Source: Aalborgiella sp043775055 (GTDB lineage: Bacteria > Pseudomonadota > Gammaproteobacteria > Burkholderiales > Burkholderiaceae_C). From it: a DNA stretch of 13,465 nucleotides. Below, one piece after another: positions 1 to 7,068 of the stretch (positions are counted from its first letter, which is position 1; every line of letters begins with the position of its first letter). Both the position numbers and the translations under genes were made by a program. The notes below the pieces were generated by a model. That model was not told the DNA's origin. It saw only the letters and a list, made by a program, of their open reading frames with translations, and ran no database searches. Where the stretch lies: assembly GCA_043775055.1 (NCBI GenBank), contig JAYVSU010000159.1:1-13465 (forward strand). The letters are read 5' to 3'.

Positions 1-144
1 GGTGTACAACTCAATCACCGGGGTAATAGTAGCAGCAGATTGTGCTGCACAGCTATTTTTAAGGCTATTTTTAGCTGTAGCCGGCGTATTTATTGAATAG
101 CTTGCTATTAAAATTATAGCTAATTTAAAATTTAAAGATTTCAT
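1..144 (-). CDS. DUF1223-like secreted protein, N-terminal 48 residues (cut by window edge)
   Basis: The gene runs leftward out of the window. The ATG at 144-142 has an AGGAG ribosome binding site at 154-150, five bases away, which fixes the start. The 48 visible residues begin with a short basic region (K2, K7), a hydrophobic core (residues 8-16) and a TPATA stretch ending at A24 that fits a signal peptidase I site. The protein is therefore probably exported. It then reads C32 and ends at the edge with VIELYT, which in the DUF1223 family (thioredoxin-fold-like secreted proteins) leads into an SEGCSSCPPAD-type motif that lies outside the window. The family name rests only on this short stretch. 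The end of the signal peptide is encoded by a copy of the dispersed repeat described at 50-125. The gene starts 94 bases beyond the stop of the upstream binding-protein gene, on the same strand. Confidence 0.6.
   Translation of the reverse strand, partial: MKSLNFKLAIILIASYSINTPATAKNSLKNSCAAQSAATITPVIELYT
50..125 (-). repeat. Dispersed repeat copy 1, inside the DUF1223-like coding sequence
   Basis: Read on the minus strand, the core AATAAATACGCCGGCTACAGC (94-74) is identical over 21 bases to 10800-10820, and 66-94 matches the copy inside dadA at 27 of 29 bases. Flanks such as TTTAATAGC and CTTAAAAA also resemble the copy near 10800. The outer limits are approximate. Here the repeat is translated as INTPATAKNSLKN (residues 18-30), in the same frame as the copy inside dadA (INTPAIAENTFKN). 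Confidence 0.85.
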
Positions 145-238
145 AGGAACTCCTGACAGGCGGTGTTCTTGTCAGTCGTACCACGCTAGCAGTTTCTTAC
201 ACCTGTCGTCGACTTGTTGATTTGATGCTAAACCGCAT

Positions 239-1426
239 TTACCAAACGTCTGAACGAATGAGTGACTCCCATTTGTCAGGCCGCAGCGAATAGACACTGA
301 TAGCACCATAACGCTGCTCGCCTTTGGCATCGAATTTGAGTGAACCTGTAACTGGTGCATACGCATCTAATTTACGCAGTGCAGAGGTAATCTCGGCGGG
401 GTTGGTTGATTCAGCGCGTTTGATAGCGGCTGCCACAGCGTACATTGCATCGTAGGTGTAATGCCCTGCGTAGGCCGGTTCAATTTTGAAAGCTGCTCGG
501 TATTTTTCTAAAAACTCCTTACCCGTAGGGAATTCTGTAACTTCTAGTATGGGGGAGCTGGCATAAACACCGCTGACCATGCCTGAGCCTTTGAACATGA
601 GTGGTGTTTTGAGCATGTCGCCGCCCAATATATTGATTTTGGTATAGCTGATTTGCTTGAGCTTTTCCATCAAGACGAGCACTTGAAAATCGTTCAAAAT
701 GGTGACGAGCACCTCAATATTGCCATCTTTGATTTTTTGAGCCAAGGGCGCAAAGTCTGTGGTTTTGTCGTCGAAGGAATCGGTGAACAGCACATCCTTT
801 TTTGCCAACTTCAGTTGTGCTGACGCGCCGTTGGCTAAACCTTTGCCGTAAGGCGTGCCATCATCAACGACCGCAAACTTAGTTGCATTAAGCTGGTTGG
901 CAGCAAAACTACCAATCGCTTTGGCTTGCAAGGTGTCGTTGGCCACCAAGCGCAGAGCTGTGGGCAAACCTAATTCTGTGTATTTGGGATTGGTGGAAAT
1001 TGCCAACTGGACGATGCCTTTTTCGGCGTAAATAGGGGCTGTTGGGATACTCACCCCCGAATTGAGGTGCCCAATTACGGCCACGACACCCGCATCAACC
1101 AACTGTTTGGCCACTTCTTTACCGGTGTCAGGGCTGGCGCGATCATCAACCGCTACGATTTCAAAGCTCGCAGGTTTGCCTTTGAGTTTGAAGCCTTGTT
1201 TGTTCAGCTCGGCGACTGCTAATTTGACACCATTGAGTAAATCAGTTCCCTGCGGTGCTAAATTGCCTGTCAGAGGGCCGGCCACGCCAATTTTGATAAC
1301 TGCAGGTGTGTTGTCGCAACCAGCCATCAGCAGTGAAAAAGTCAAGGTAAAAAACGCGCTCAGAACGATAGCGCTGTTTGCCAAGCGTTTAGATACGACG
1401 CGGCGAAGTAATTGTTGTGCTCTCAA
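239..1426 (-). CDS. Branched-chain amino acid ABC transporter substrate-binding lipoprotein (first of a tandem pair)
   Basis: This is a periplasmic binding protein of the Leu/Ile/Val (LivJ/LivK, Peripla_BP_6) family, which captures a ligand for an inner-membrane ABC importer. The mature part opens with VIKIGVAGPLTG and contains AVIGHLNSGVS and the hinge and ligand-region motifs typical of the family (PIYAEKG, FAVVDDGTPYGKG, YDAMY). I chose the TTG at 1426-1424 because GGAG (1437-1434) lies seven bases upstream. A longer frame beginning at a TTG at 1474 has no such site. From this start the product is 395 residues with a basic N-terminus, a hydrophobic segment (residues 19-33) and the lipobox LMAGC with C37 as the lipidated cysteine. 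It is an obvious paralogue of the next gene, about two thirds identical by eye and aligned without evident gaps after the cysteine. No permease or ATPase gene is in view. The true ligand is unknown. Confidence 0.9.
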   Translation of the reverse strand: MRAQQLLRRVVSKRLANSAIVLSAFFTLTFSLLMAGCDNTPAVIKIGVAGPLTGNLAPQGTDLLNGVKLAVAELNKQGFKLKGKPASFEIVAVDDRASPDTGKEVAKQLVDAGVVAVIGHLNSGVSIPTAPIYAEKGIVQLAISTNPKYTELGLPTALRLVANDTLQAKAIGSFAANQLNATKFAVVDDGTPYGKGLANGASAQLKLAKKDVLFTDSFDDKTTDFAPLAQKIKDGNIEVLVTILNDFQVLVLMEKLKQISYTKINILGGDMLKTPLMFKGSGMVSGVYASSPILEVTEFPTGKEFLEKYRAAFKIEPAYAGHYTYDAMYAVAAAIKRAESTNPAEITSALRKLDAYAPVTGSLKFDAKGEQRYGAISVYSLRPDKWESLIRSDVW

Positions 1427-1563
1427 AATGTGTCTCCAAATCTTACAATCAACGAACTGTAATATTTGTGACAAGCTTGTTACATCGGGTTTAACCTAGC
1501 TTTGAAGGCAAATTAGAAGCTTTTATGACGTCGGTGAACGCCTAATATGCTTAACATCAATAC

Positions 1564-2721
1564 TTACCAAGTGTCAGAGCGCACCTGGGACAGCCATTTT
1601 CCCGTGGCCATGTTGTAAACGCTGACTGCGCCATAGCGTTGGTCACCTTTTTCATCAAACTTAAACGAGTTGGTGACGGGTACGTAGGGGTCTGATTTGC
1701 GCAGCATGGTGCCAATGTCTTTGGGTTTGACCGAACCAGCGCGGCCAATAGCGTCTGCAATGGCGTACATTGCGTCGTAGGTGTAATAACCTGCATAGGC
1801 GGGGTCAACTTTATAAATAGCGCGGTATTTGTCTAAAAACGTGCTGCCTGTTTGAAACTCCAAGGCTTCCAAAACCGGCGAGCTGGCATAAATCCCGGCG
1901 ACCATGCCCAAGCCCTTGAGCATGGCGGTGGTTTTGATGGTGTCGCCGCCCAGCACGCTGATTCGGGTGTAGTCAATTTTCTTCAGGTTCTCCAAGAGTG
2001 CCAAGACCTGAAAATCACTCATGGTGGTCACAATCACGTCAATATTACCGTCCTTCAACTTCTGCGCCAAACCCTCAAAAGCGGTCGTTGTGTTGTCAAA
2101 AGACTGTTTGAAGACGATTTCTTTTTTGTACAGATCAAGCTGGGTTGCAGCACCAGCGGCGAGGTCTTTGCCGTAGGGCGTGCTGTCGTCCACCACGGCA
2201 AAACGTGTGGCATTCAAGTTGTTGGCGGCAAAACTGCCAATCGCCTTGGCTTGCATGGTGTCGTTGGCCACCAAGCGGAATGTGGTTGATAACCCCAGCG
2301 CTGTGTACTTGGCATTGGTTGAGGTAGAGAGCTGCGGAATGTCTTTGGCCGCGTAAATAGGCGCTGCTGCAATGCTGACACCCGAGTTAAAGTGGCCAAT
2401 CACAGCCACCACGCCAGCATCGACCAGTTGTTGGGCCACGATTTTGCCAGTTTCTGCATTGGCTTGATCATCAACCGCGACGATTTCGATTTTGACCTTC
2501 TTACCTTTGACCTTGATACCCGTTTTGTTCAACTCATCCGCCGCCATTTTCACGCCATTGAGCAAATCGATACCTTGGGGCGACTTTTTGCCCGTCAGTG
2601 GCTGCGCTACGCCAATTTTGATCACATCAGGCGTATCGTCGCAACCGGTCAGCAAGCCCATGCCTAGTGATGACACGAGCAGGGCGCTCAAAAGGGTTCT
2701 ACGATGCTTAAATGCTGACAT
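1564..2721 (-). CDS. Branched-chain amino acid ABC transporter substrate-binding lipoprotein (second of a tandem pair)
   Basis: Same family and role as its downstream neighbour: a periplasmic ligand-binding lipoprotein for a LIV-type ABC importer. The ATG at 2721-2719 follows GGAAG (2731-2727). A TTG four codons upstream is possible but overlaps that site. The 385-residue product has a basic N-terminus, a hydrophobic core and the lipobox LLTGC with C27 as the predicted lipidated residue. Family motifs include VIKIGVAQPLTG, AVIGHFNSGVS, RLVANDTMQAKAIGSFAANN, FAVVDDSTPYGKDL and YTYDAMYA. The pair is separated by 137 bases with no convincing terminator, so the two may share a transcript, with this gene first. 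The 214-base gap upstream (2722-2935) shows no clear promoter. Probably a recent tandem duplication that allowed two ligand specificities, but the ligands cannot be read from the sequence. Confidence 0.92.
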   Translation of the reverse strand: MSAFKHRRTLLSALLVSSLGMGLLTGCDDTPDVIKIGVAQPLTGKKSPQGIDLLNGVKMAADELNKTGIKVKGKKVKIEIVAVDDQANAETGKIVAQQLVDAGVVAVIGHFNSGVSIAAAPIYAAKDIPQLSTSTNAKYTALGLSTTFRLVANDTMQAKAIGSFAANNLNATRFAVVDDSTPYGKDLAAGAATQLDLYKKEIVFKQSFDNTTTAFEGLAQKLKDGNIDVIVTTMSDFQVLALLENLKKIDYTRISVLGGDTIKTTAMLKGLGMVAGIYASSPVLEALEFQTGSTFLDKYRAIYKVDPAYAGYYTYDAMYAIADAIGRAGSVKPKDIGTMLRKSDPYVPVTNSFKFDEKGDQRYGAVSVYNMATGKWLSQVRSDTW

Positions 2722-2918
2722 GAATGCTTCCAAAATGATAAGAATAGGGTTGCTTGGCGGGCACGCAAGGCGACCTCGAGCTAACTAAACTAATCATAAA
2801 AGAGCCATGTCGATTTCAGGCTTGTTAATCCTAAAGTACTCAATATCAAAGACAAAAAGCGTGATAAAAGTAACTACTTATATCAAAATGGCATACAAAT
2901 TGAGCAAATACGCTTGAT

Positions 2919-2946
2919 GCTTCAAGGCTTAGGCTTCAAGGCTTTG
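2919..2946. repeat. 14 bp tandem duplication at the argP stop codon
   Basis: Two adjacent units, GCTTCAAGGCTTAG (2919-2932) and GCTTCAAGGCTTTG (2933-2946), match at 13 of 14 bases. The argP stop codon (2938-2936, minus strand) lies inside the second unit, so the last two residues of ArgP come from the repeat. Confidence 0.85.
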
Positions 2947-3850
2947 TTAATGACAAAGCCGCCGCATCCAGCAAAGCCTTACTCAGCGCATCTAACACGT
3001 CAGATGTCAAATTCCAGCAATGCCAATACAGCTGAATGGGCAGCACATGCTTGGGCGCGATATTGACCAAGCGACCCGCTGCAATGTGCTCCCGCGCCAA
3101 TTGCTCAGGCACCACGCTGGCACCCCAGCCGGCCATGGCAGCGCGTACTTGGCCTTCAGAGCTGGGCACAAAAAGCTGGTTCAAAGCCACGCGTTTTAGC
3201 CCAAAAACTTGGCTCACAAACTCGCTTTGCATGTCGTCCTTACGGTTAAAGGAGACAAAGGGCGTGCTTCGGAAGTTGTAGGCGTTCATGCCTTCAGGGT
3301 AGTGCTGTTTGGCGTAGCTGGGTTCAGCCACGGCAATGTAGTTCATCGCGCCCAGCGGCACGACCTTGCAGCCCCTCAAGGCTTGCTTGAGGGTGGTCAC
3401 ACAGCCCAACACTTGGCCCTCGCGCAGCCATTCTTGGGTGAAGTCTTGGTCGTCGGTGATGATTTCTAGCGGCAGCCCGTGGCGTACCAAATCTTGCAAA
3501 GCGCCTAAGGCCCAAGTGGCAATGCTGTCGGCATTGATGGCGATGGAGATGCGTTCGTCCTCGCGCGAACCGCCCAGTGAGCTGGGCGCTAGCTCCTTCA
3601 AGTCACGCTCTAAATCTGCCCGCAGCAGGCGCATCATCTTGGTGTGCTTCAGCAACAATTGCCCGGCAGAGGTCGGTTTTAGCGGCCGGCTGCGCACAAT
3701 CAGCACCGTGCCGACCTGCGCTTCTAGCGCCCTCAAGCGCTGCGAAACGGCCGATTGCGTGATGGACAGGCGCTGTGCGGCGCGCTCAAAACCGCCTTCT
3801 TCAACAATAGCGGCCAGGCATTCCAAAGCATCGGGGTCAAATGTACTCAT
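2936..3850 (-). CDS. argP: LysR-family transcriptional regulator, ArgP (IciA) type
   Basis: ArgP regulators sense basic amino acids (arginine, lysine) and typically control amino acid export or uptake genes. The 304-residue product has the N-terminal winged helix-turn-helix (about residues 5-64), with the ArgP-like recognition stretch FERAAQRLSITQSAVSQR at 21-38. The effector-binding domain follows and includes INADSIATW, which is very close to the NADSLATW of E. coli ArgP, as well as LGAMNYIAV and LYWH near the C-terminus. The length is typical. The ATG at 3850-3848 has a weak AGAGAG upstream. It diverges from the dadA-like gene across 157 bases, the usual arrangement of a LysR gene and its target. 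ArgP in relatives is more often paired with a LysE-type exporter, so the partner here is unusual. Family membership is secure; the regulated genes and effector are inferred. Confidence 0.88.
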   Translation of the reverse strand: MSTFDPDALECLAAIVEEGGFERAAQRLSITQSAVSQRLRALEAQVGTVLIVRSRPLKPTSAGQLLLKHTKMMRLLRADLERDLKELAPSSLGGSREDERISIAINADSIATWALGALQDLVRHGLPLEIITDDQDFTQEWLREGQVLGCVTTLKQALRGCKVVPLGAMNYIAVAEPSYAKQHYPEGMNAYNFRSTPFVSFNRKDDMQSEFVSQVFGLKRVALNQLFVPSSEGQVRAAMAGWGASVVPEQLAREHIAAGRLVNIAPKHVLPIQLYWHCWNLTSDVLDALSKALLDAAALSLTKP

Positions 3851-3919
3851 AAGTTTTGTCTCTCTTTTGGTGATTTCTTGAAGATTTCTAGTATTAGCAA
3901 TCTTGATATTTTTGCTGTT

Positions 3920-3948
3920 AGTTTAATGTGGCTTCTATTTTGACGCAA
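3920..3948 (-). promoter_or_regulatory. Candidate sigma-70 promoter for argP
   Basis: On the minus strand, TTGCGT (3948-3943) and TAAACT (3925-3920) are 17 bases apart. Transcription would start near 3913, giving a leader of roughly 60 bases before the argP ATG. It overlaps the direct repeats at 3940-3959, as expected if ArgP represses its own gene. Prediction by motif only. Confidence 0.4.
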
Positions 3949-3959
3949 CTTGACGCACA
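3940..3959 (+). promoter_or_regulatory. Helix-phased 10 bp direct repeats, candidate operator
   Basis: TTGACGCAAC (3940-3949) is followed directly by TTGACGCACA (3950-3959), 8 of 10 bases identical, with a further CTTGCA at 3960. The spacing of one helical turn, just upstream of the dadA -35 candidate and overlapping the argP -35 candidate, fits a regulator binding site, most simply for ArgP. No binding evidence exists in the sequence itself. Confidence 0.4.
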
Positions 3960-3960
3960 C

Positions 3961-3989
3961 TTGCATCAGTAAAAACGACAGGGTATAAG
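3961..3989 (+). promoter_or_regulatory. Candidate sigma-70 promoter for the dadA-like gene
   Basis: TTGCAT (3961-3966) and TATAAG (3984-3989) are separated by exactly 17 bases. Transcription would start near 3996, leaving only about 12 bases before the ATG at 4008. The -10 element overlaps the first unit of the 14 bp tandem duplication. Prediction by motif only. Confidence 0.45.
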
Positions 3990-4014
3990 TTGTATGAAAG
4001 AAGTTGTATGAAAA
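3987..4014 (+). repeat. 14 bp tandem duplication at the dadA start codon
   Basis: AAGTTGTATGAAAG (3987-4000) is followed by AAGTTGTATGAAAA (4001-4014), 13 of 14 bases identical. Each unit carries an ATG, at 3994 and 4008. The first opens a five-codon frame whose TGA (4009-4011) overlaps the second ATG. The duplication also places a GAAAGAAG stretch just before the real start. Confidence 0.85.
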
Positions 4015-5417
4015 TCATCATCCTAGGCGCTGGCATCATTGGTATTAGCACCGCGTGGCATTTGCTGGAGTTGGGGCATGAAGTCACCATTGTCGACCGC
4101 CAGCCAGACGCCGCGCTGGAAACCAGCTTTGCCAACGCCGCCCAAATCTCGGTCAGCTACTGCGAGCCGTGGGCCAACAAAGATGCACCGCTCAAAGCGT
4201 TGAAATGGATGTTCAGCAACGAAGCGCCTTTGCTATTTCGCCCGCAGTTGCCTACTTTTGGCCCGACCGCCAAGTTTGGCGGCGGTTGGTTGCAATGGCG
4301 TTGGGGTTTGCAGTTTTTAGCCCAATGCAACGACGCCGCTTTTGAGCGCAATGTGCAGCAAATCGTGGCACTGGGCGCTTACAGCCACGCGGCGTTGAAA
4401 GACGTCGTCAAAACCACAGGCATTGACTACAACCGCTTGGAGTGTGGCATTGCCCACTATTTCACTGACCAGCACGCCTTTGACGCGGCGGGCGATGCGG
4501 CGGCGTTGATGCAAAAGTATGGGGTCAAACGCCAAGTGGTCAGCAAAGACGCCTTGCTCAAGATTGAACCAGCGCTTCAATCGTTCGCTGATAGCATCGT
4601 CGGCGGTACTTACACCCCAAGTGATGAAAGCGGCGATGCCCGTGTTTTCACCCAAGAGCTGGCACGACTGTGTTACGCACGCGGTGCAGAATTCTTGTTT
4701 GGCCACGAAGTTGTAGCTTTGAACAAGGTCAAAAACGCTATTGAATCTGTAGCTGTTAAGGTAATAAATACGCCGGCTATAGCTGAAAATACTTTTAAAA
4801 ATGGCATCAAAAACGATAGCGCGGCTTTTGAGGCTAAAAACGCTGTCAAAACCCTCAAAGCGGACGCCATTGTGGTTGCCTGCGGCTCTTACAGCGCGCC
4901 TTTGTTGCGCACTGTCGGTGTCGATTTGCCCATTTACCCAGGCAAAGGCTACAGCGCCACTTTCAAAATTTTGCGGCCTGAGTTGGCACCTAAAGTCTCG
5001 ATGATTGACGACCAAGTTAAATGTGCCATCAGCCGCTTGGGTGACGAACTGCGCGTCGCTGGTACGATTGAAGTGGGCGGTTATGACACAAGCTTGACCA
5101 GCCCCTTAGCCCAAGCCCGCTGTCACATGTTGGCAAAACGGGTTGAACAGGTCTTGCCTGGCGTGTGCGACACACGTTTGGAAGAAGAGGGCGGTTCACC
5201 GCACTTTTGGACCGGTTTGCGACCCGCCACGCCGACCAACATCCCTTTCATCGGCAAAACCAGTGTCGGTAAACTCTGGGTCAACGCTGGCCACGGCACG
5301 CTGGGCTGGACGCACGGCGCAGGCTCAGGCAAAGCGCTGGCAGAGCTGATCAGCGGCAAGCAGCCCGAGATTGCCCACGGTGCGGCGGGGCACGAGTTTA
5401 AGTTTTACGGGTTTTAG
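4008..5417 (+). CDS. dadA: D-amino acid dehydrogenase, small-subunit (DadA) type, with repeat-encoded insert
   Basis: This is a FAD-dependent enzyme of the DAO/DadA family, which oxidatively deaminates D-amino acids (D-alanine in E. coli) to 2-oxo acids and ammonia at the membrane. The ATG at 4008 was chosen because the dinucleotide-binding GAGIIG motif then falls at residues 7-12. A TTG at 3990 would add six residues. Other DadA signatures are ETSFANAAQIS, PLKALKWMF, GSYSAPLL, FWTGLRPATP and GHGTLGWTHGAGSG. The 469-residue product is longer than E. coli DadA (432). Most of the excess is one block: between the FGHEVV segment and ADAIVVACGSYS it has 28 residues more than E. coli. That block (residues 240-267) is encoded by the dispersed repeat at 4725-4810. 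The AEC permease gene follows after 49 bases and is probably cotranscribed. The substrate is not certain. Confidence 0.88.
   Translation: MKIIILGAGIIGISTAWHLLELGHEVTIVDRQPDAALETSFANAAQISVSYCEPWANKDAPLKALKWMFSNEAPLLFRPQLPTFGPTAKFGGGWLQWRWGLQFLAQCNDAAFERNVQQIVALGAYSHAALKDVVKTTGIDYNRLECGIAHYFTDQHAFDAAGDAAALMQKYGVKRQVVSKDALLKIEPALQSFADSIVGGTYTPSDESGDARVFTQELARLCYARGAEFLFGHEVVALNKVKNAIESVAVKVINTPAIAENTFKNGIKNDSAAFEAKNAVKTLKADAIVVACGSYSAPLLRTVGVDLPIYPGKGYSATFKILRPELAPKVSMIDDQVKCAISRLGDELRVAGTIEVGGYDTSLTSPLAQARCHMLAKRVEQVLPGVCDTRLEEEGGSPHFWTGLRPATPTNIPFIGKTSVGKLWVNAGHGTLGWTHGAGSGKALAELISGKQPEIAHGAAGHEFKFYGF
4725..4810 (+). repeat. Dispersed repeat copy 2, in frame inside dadA
   Basis: These 86 bases match 6489-6574 at 81 of 86 positions with no gaps, and the core also matches the copies near 50-125 and 10800. 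It encodes DadA residues 240-267, including INTPAIAENTFKN at 253-265, without any stop codon. The insertion accounts for the length difference from E. coli DadA in this segment. Confidence 0.93.
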
Positions 5418-5466
5418 CTAAATTGAGAGGGTAAATGCCCACGCATGGTTTGGTAAACTCAAGCCC

Positions 5467-6438
5467 ATGCAAGACATTTTGGCCATTCTGGCAATTACCA
5501 CGCCCATTTACCTCATCATTTTGATTGGCTTTGGTTTCACCAAGTTCGGCCTGTTTGCTAAGGCAGACATGCGGGTATTTGGTAAATTTGTGCTGAATTT
5601 GGCGCTCCCTGCTTTGATTTTTAGAGCACTTGCGCAGCGCCCGATTGGGGAGATCATCAACACCAGCTACATCTTGGTCTATCTGGCGGGTTCTTTGGCT
5701 TTGGTAGGTTTGGGCTACCTGTGGTCGCGCCGCGTGGCTGGGTTGTCGCAAACCACCAGTGCTTTTTACGCCATGGGCATGACGTGCTCCAACAGTGGCT
5801 TTGTCGGCTACCCGATTTTGCTGTTGGTGCTGCCGCCCTTGGCGGGCGTGGGGTTAGCGCTGAACATGCTGATCGAAAATCTGTTTGTTATCCCTGTGCT
5901 ATTGCTGCTGGCAGAGCGCGGGCGCGGTGGCAGTTCTCACCCGTGGACGGTGTTGGCTGACTCTTTTAAGCGTCTAGTCGTGAACCCCTTGGTTATAGCC
6001 TTGATGGCAGGTCTCGTGGTGTCTCTTTTGGAGTGGCAGCTGCCTGCGCCTGTGTCTAAAACTGTCGATATGTTTGCCGCAGCCAGCGGCGCGTTGTCGC
6101 TGTTCGTCATTGGGGGGGCTTTGGTTGGTTTGCCGGTTCACGGTTTGGGTAAACAGGTTTTCCCCATCGCTTTGGGCAAGTTGATCATTCACCCATTGCT
6201 GGTGATTGTGTGTATCTACGGTTTCACGCTGCTAGGTTTGCCACCTATGGATGCCTCATTACGCATGGTCGCTGTGCTGCTGGCGGCCATGCCGATGATG
6301 GGCATGTACCCGACCTTTGCGCAGGCCTACGGTAAAGAAGACTTCACGGCTGCCGCGCTTTTAATCACAACCATGGCCTCGTTTTTCACCCTCAGCGCAC
6401 TGCTGTGGGTGTTGAAGCACACGGCGCTGTTTGCCTGA
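5467..6438 (+). CDS. AEC-family (auxin efflux carrier) permease
   Basis: The 323-residue product is almost wholly hydrophobic, with about ten membrane-spanning segments split into two halves by a short basic cytoplasmic loop near residues 155-175. Features of the AEC (Mem_trans) family include NLALPALIFRAL in the first half, SNSGFVGYPI in the middle, and AAMPMMGMYPTFAQAYG near the end. Bacterial members export or exchange small organic acids or amino acids; the cargo cannot be told from sequence. The ATG at 5467 lacks a strong ribosome binding site. Its place 49 bases after dadA suggests cotranscription and perhaps transport of a DadA substrate or product, both inferred. The last 36 codons occur again, in diverged form, at 10129-10236. 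Confidence 0.88.
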   Translation: MQDILAILAITTPIYLIILIGFGFTKFGLFAKADMRVFGKFVLNLALPALIFRALAQRPIGEIINTSYILVYLAGSLALVGLGYLWSRRVAGLSQTTSAFYAMGMTCSNSGFVGYPILLLVLPPLAGVGLALNMLIENLFVIPVLLLLAERGRGGSSHPWTVLADSFKRLVVNPLVIALMAGLVVSLLEWQLPAPVSKTVDMFAAASGALSLFVIGGALVGLPVHGLGKQVFPIALGKLIIHPLLVIVCIYGFTLLGLPPMDASLRMVAVLLAAMPMMGMYPTFAQAYGKEDFTAAALLITTMASFFTLSALLWVLKHTALFA

Positions 6439-6488
6439 ACTTTGACCTGAACATTAACCGTTTGTACGATGTTTAATCCCGCCTAGCT

Positions 6489-6574
6489 AAGGTCAAAAAC
6501 GCTATTGAATCTGTAGCTGTTAAGGCAATAAATACGTCGGCTATAGCTGAAAATATCTCTAAAAATGGCATCAA
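6489..6574 (+). repeat. Dispersed repeat copy 3, between the AEC gene and a hypothetical gene
   Basis: Ungapped 81/86 match to the copy inside dadA. The five differences are all pyrimidine transitions. The same plus-strand frame that is translated in dadA is also free of stops here, although nothing shows that it is expressed. Its right end overlaps the stop codon (6573-6571) of the minus-strand gene that follows. The remaining 50 bases between the AEC stop and the repeat show nothing I can assign. Confidence 0.93.
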
Positions 6575-7068
6575 CCTTTGTCGGTCAAGTGGTCTTTCAT
6601 TTTGACCATGGCAATGGCCAAAGCTGCGGTACCTAGGGATTTGATCAACCCAGAGTGTTCGGCGTAGAAACCACCCAATTTATCAGCCAGCGCTGGGTCT
6701 TGCTGGTGTGCGGTGTTGACAATATCTTTCACCTGGTCCGGTGACAGTTGCGACGCCTGAGCAGGCGTGAGCTGCGTTGCGCCCGGTGCCATCATGCGCC
6801 CCAACACGCCACCAGCAATGGCTGAAGCGGCCGCAGGGCCAAGTGTGGCGAGGATTTGGTTCAACATGCCCGCTTGCTGGCCGCCATTGGAGTTCCCAAA
6901 TAACTGTCCCACCATGGAGCCGATGTCTGGTGTTTTGTCAGAGCGAAAAGCCTCTGCCAAACCTTTGCCGAGCACGTCTGGTGTGCTTTGCGCCGCGACT
7001 TGGTCAAAATGCTGGTCGGCCGATGCGTTGCCGCTGACCACTTGAGAAAGAATGTCAAAAATACCCAT
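6571..7068 (-). CDS. Hypothetical protein, weakly DUF937/YidB-like
   Basis: I do not recognise a function. The 165-residue product starts MGIFDILSQVVSG, resembling the MGLFD-type openings of YidB and DUF937 proteins. A glycine- and alanine-rich hydrophobic stretch follows (LATLGPAAASAIAGGVLG, about residues 87-104), then a run of short helices (LTPAQASQLSPDQVKDIV) and a hydrophobic patch near the C-terminus (SLGTAALAIAMVKM). The ATG at 7068-7066 has AAGGTG upstream, supporting the start. The stop codon lies inside the repeat copy at 6489-6574, so the C-terminus may have been set by that insertion. It diverges from the patatin gene across about 218 bases. It could be a small soluble or membrane-associated protein; the DUF937 link is tentative. 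Confidence 0.7.
   Translation of the reverse strand: MGIFDILSQVVSGNASADQHFDQVAAQSTPDVLGKGLAEAFRSDKTPDIGSMVGQLFGNSNGGQQAGMLNQILATLGPAAASAIAGGVLGRMMAPGATQLTPAQASQLSPDQVKDIVNTAHQQDPALADKLGGFYAEHSGLIKSLGTAALAIAMVKMKDHLTDKG

Noticed and set aside
153..175. Inverted repeat CTGACA / TGTCAG with an 11-base loop downstream of the first binding-protein gene, possibly a terminator
   Set aside because: Only six pairs, a long loop and no T-run on either strand.
1427..1474. A longer start for the first binding protein, at TTG 1474
   Set aside because: No ribosome binding site there, and the added residues would place an odd extension before the signal peptide. TTG at 1426 has GGAG at seven bases.
2913..2926. 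CTTGA/TCAAG hairpin after argP as a terminator
   Set aside because: Five-pair stem without a T-run; it is explained by the 14 bp tandem duplication.
4317..5015. Long minus-strand open frame of 232 codons opposite dadA
   Set aside because: It lies wholly antisense to a well-supported enzyme, has no ribosome binding site I can support, and no recognisable domain.
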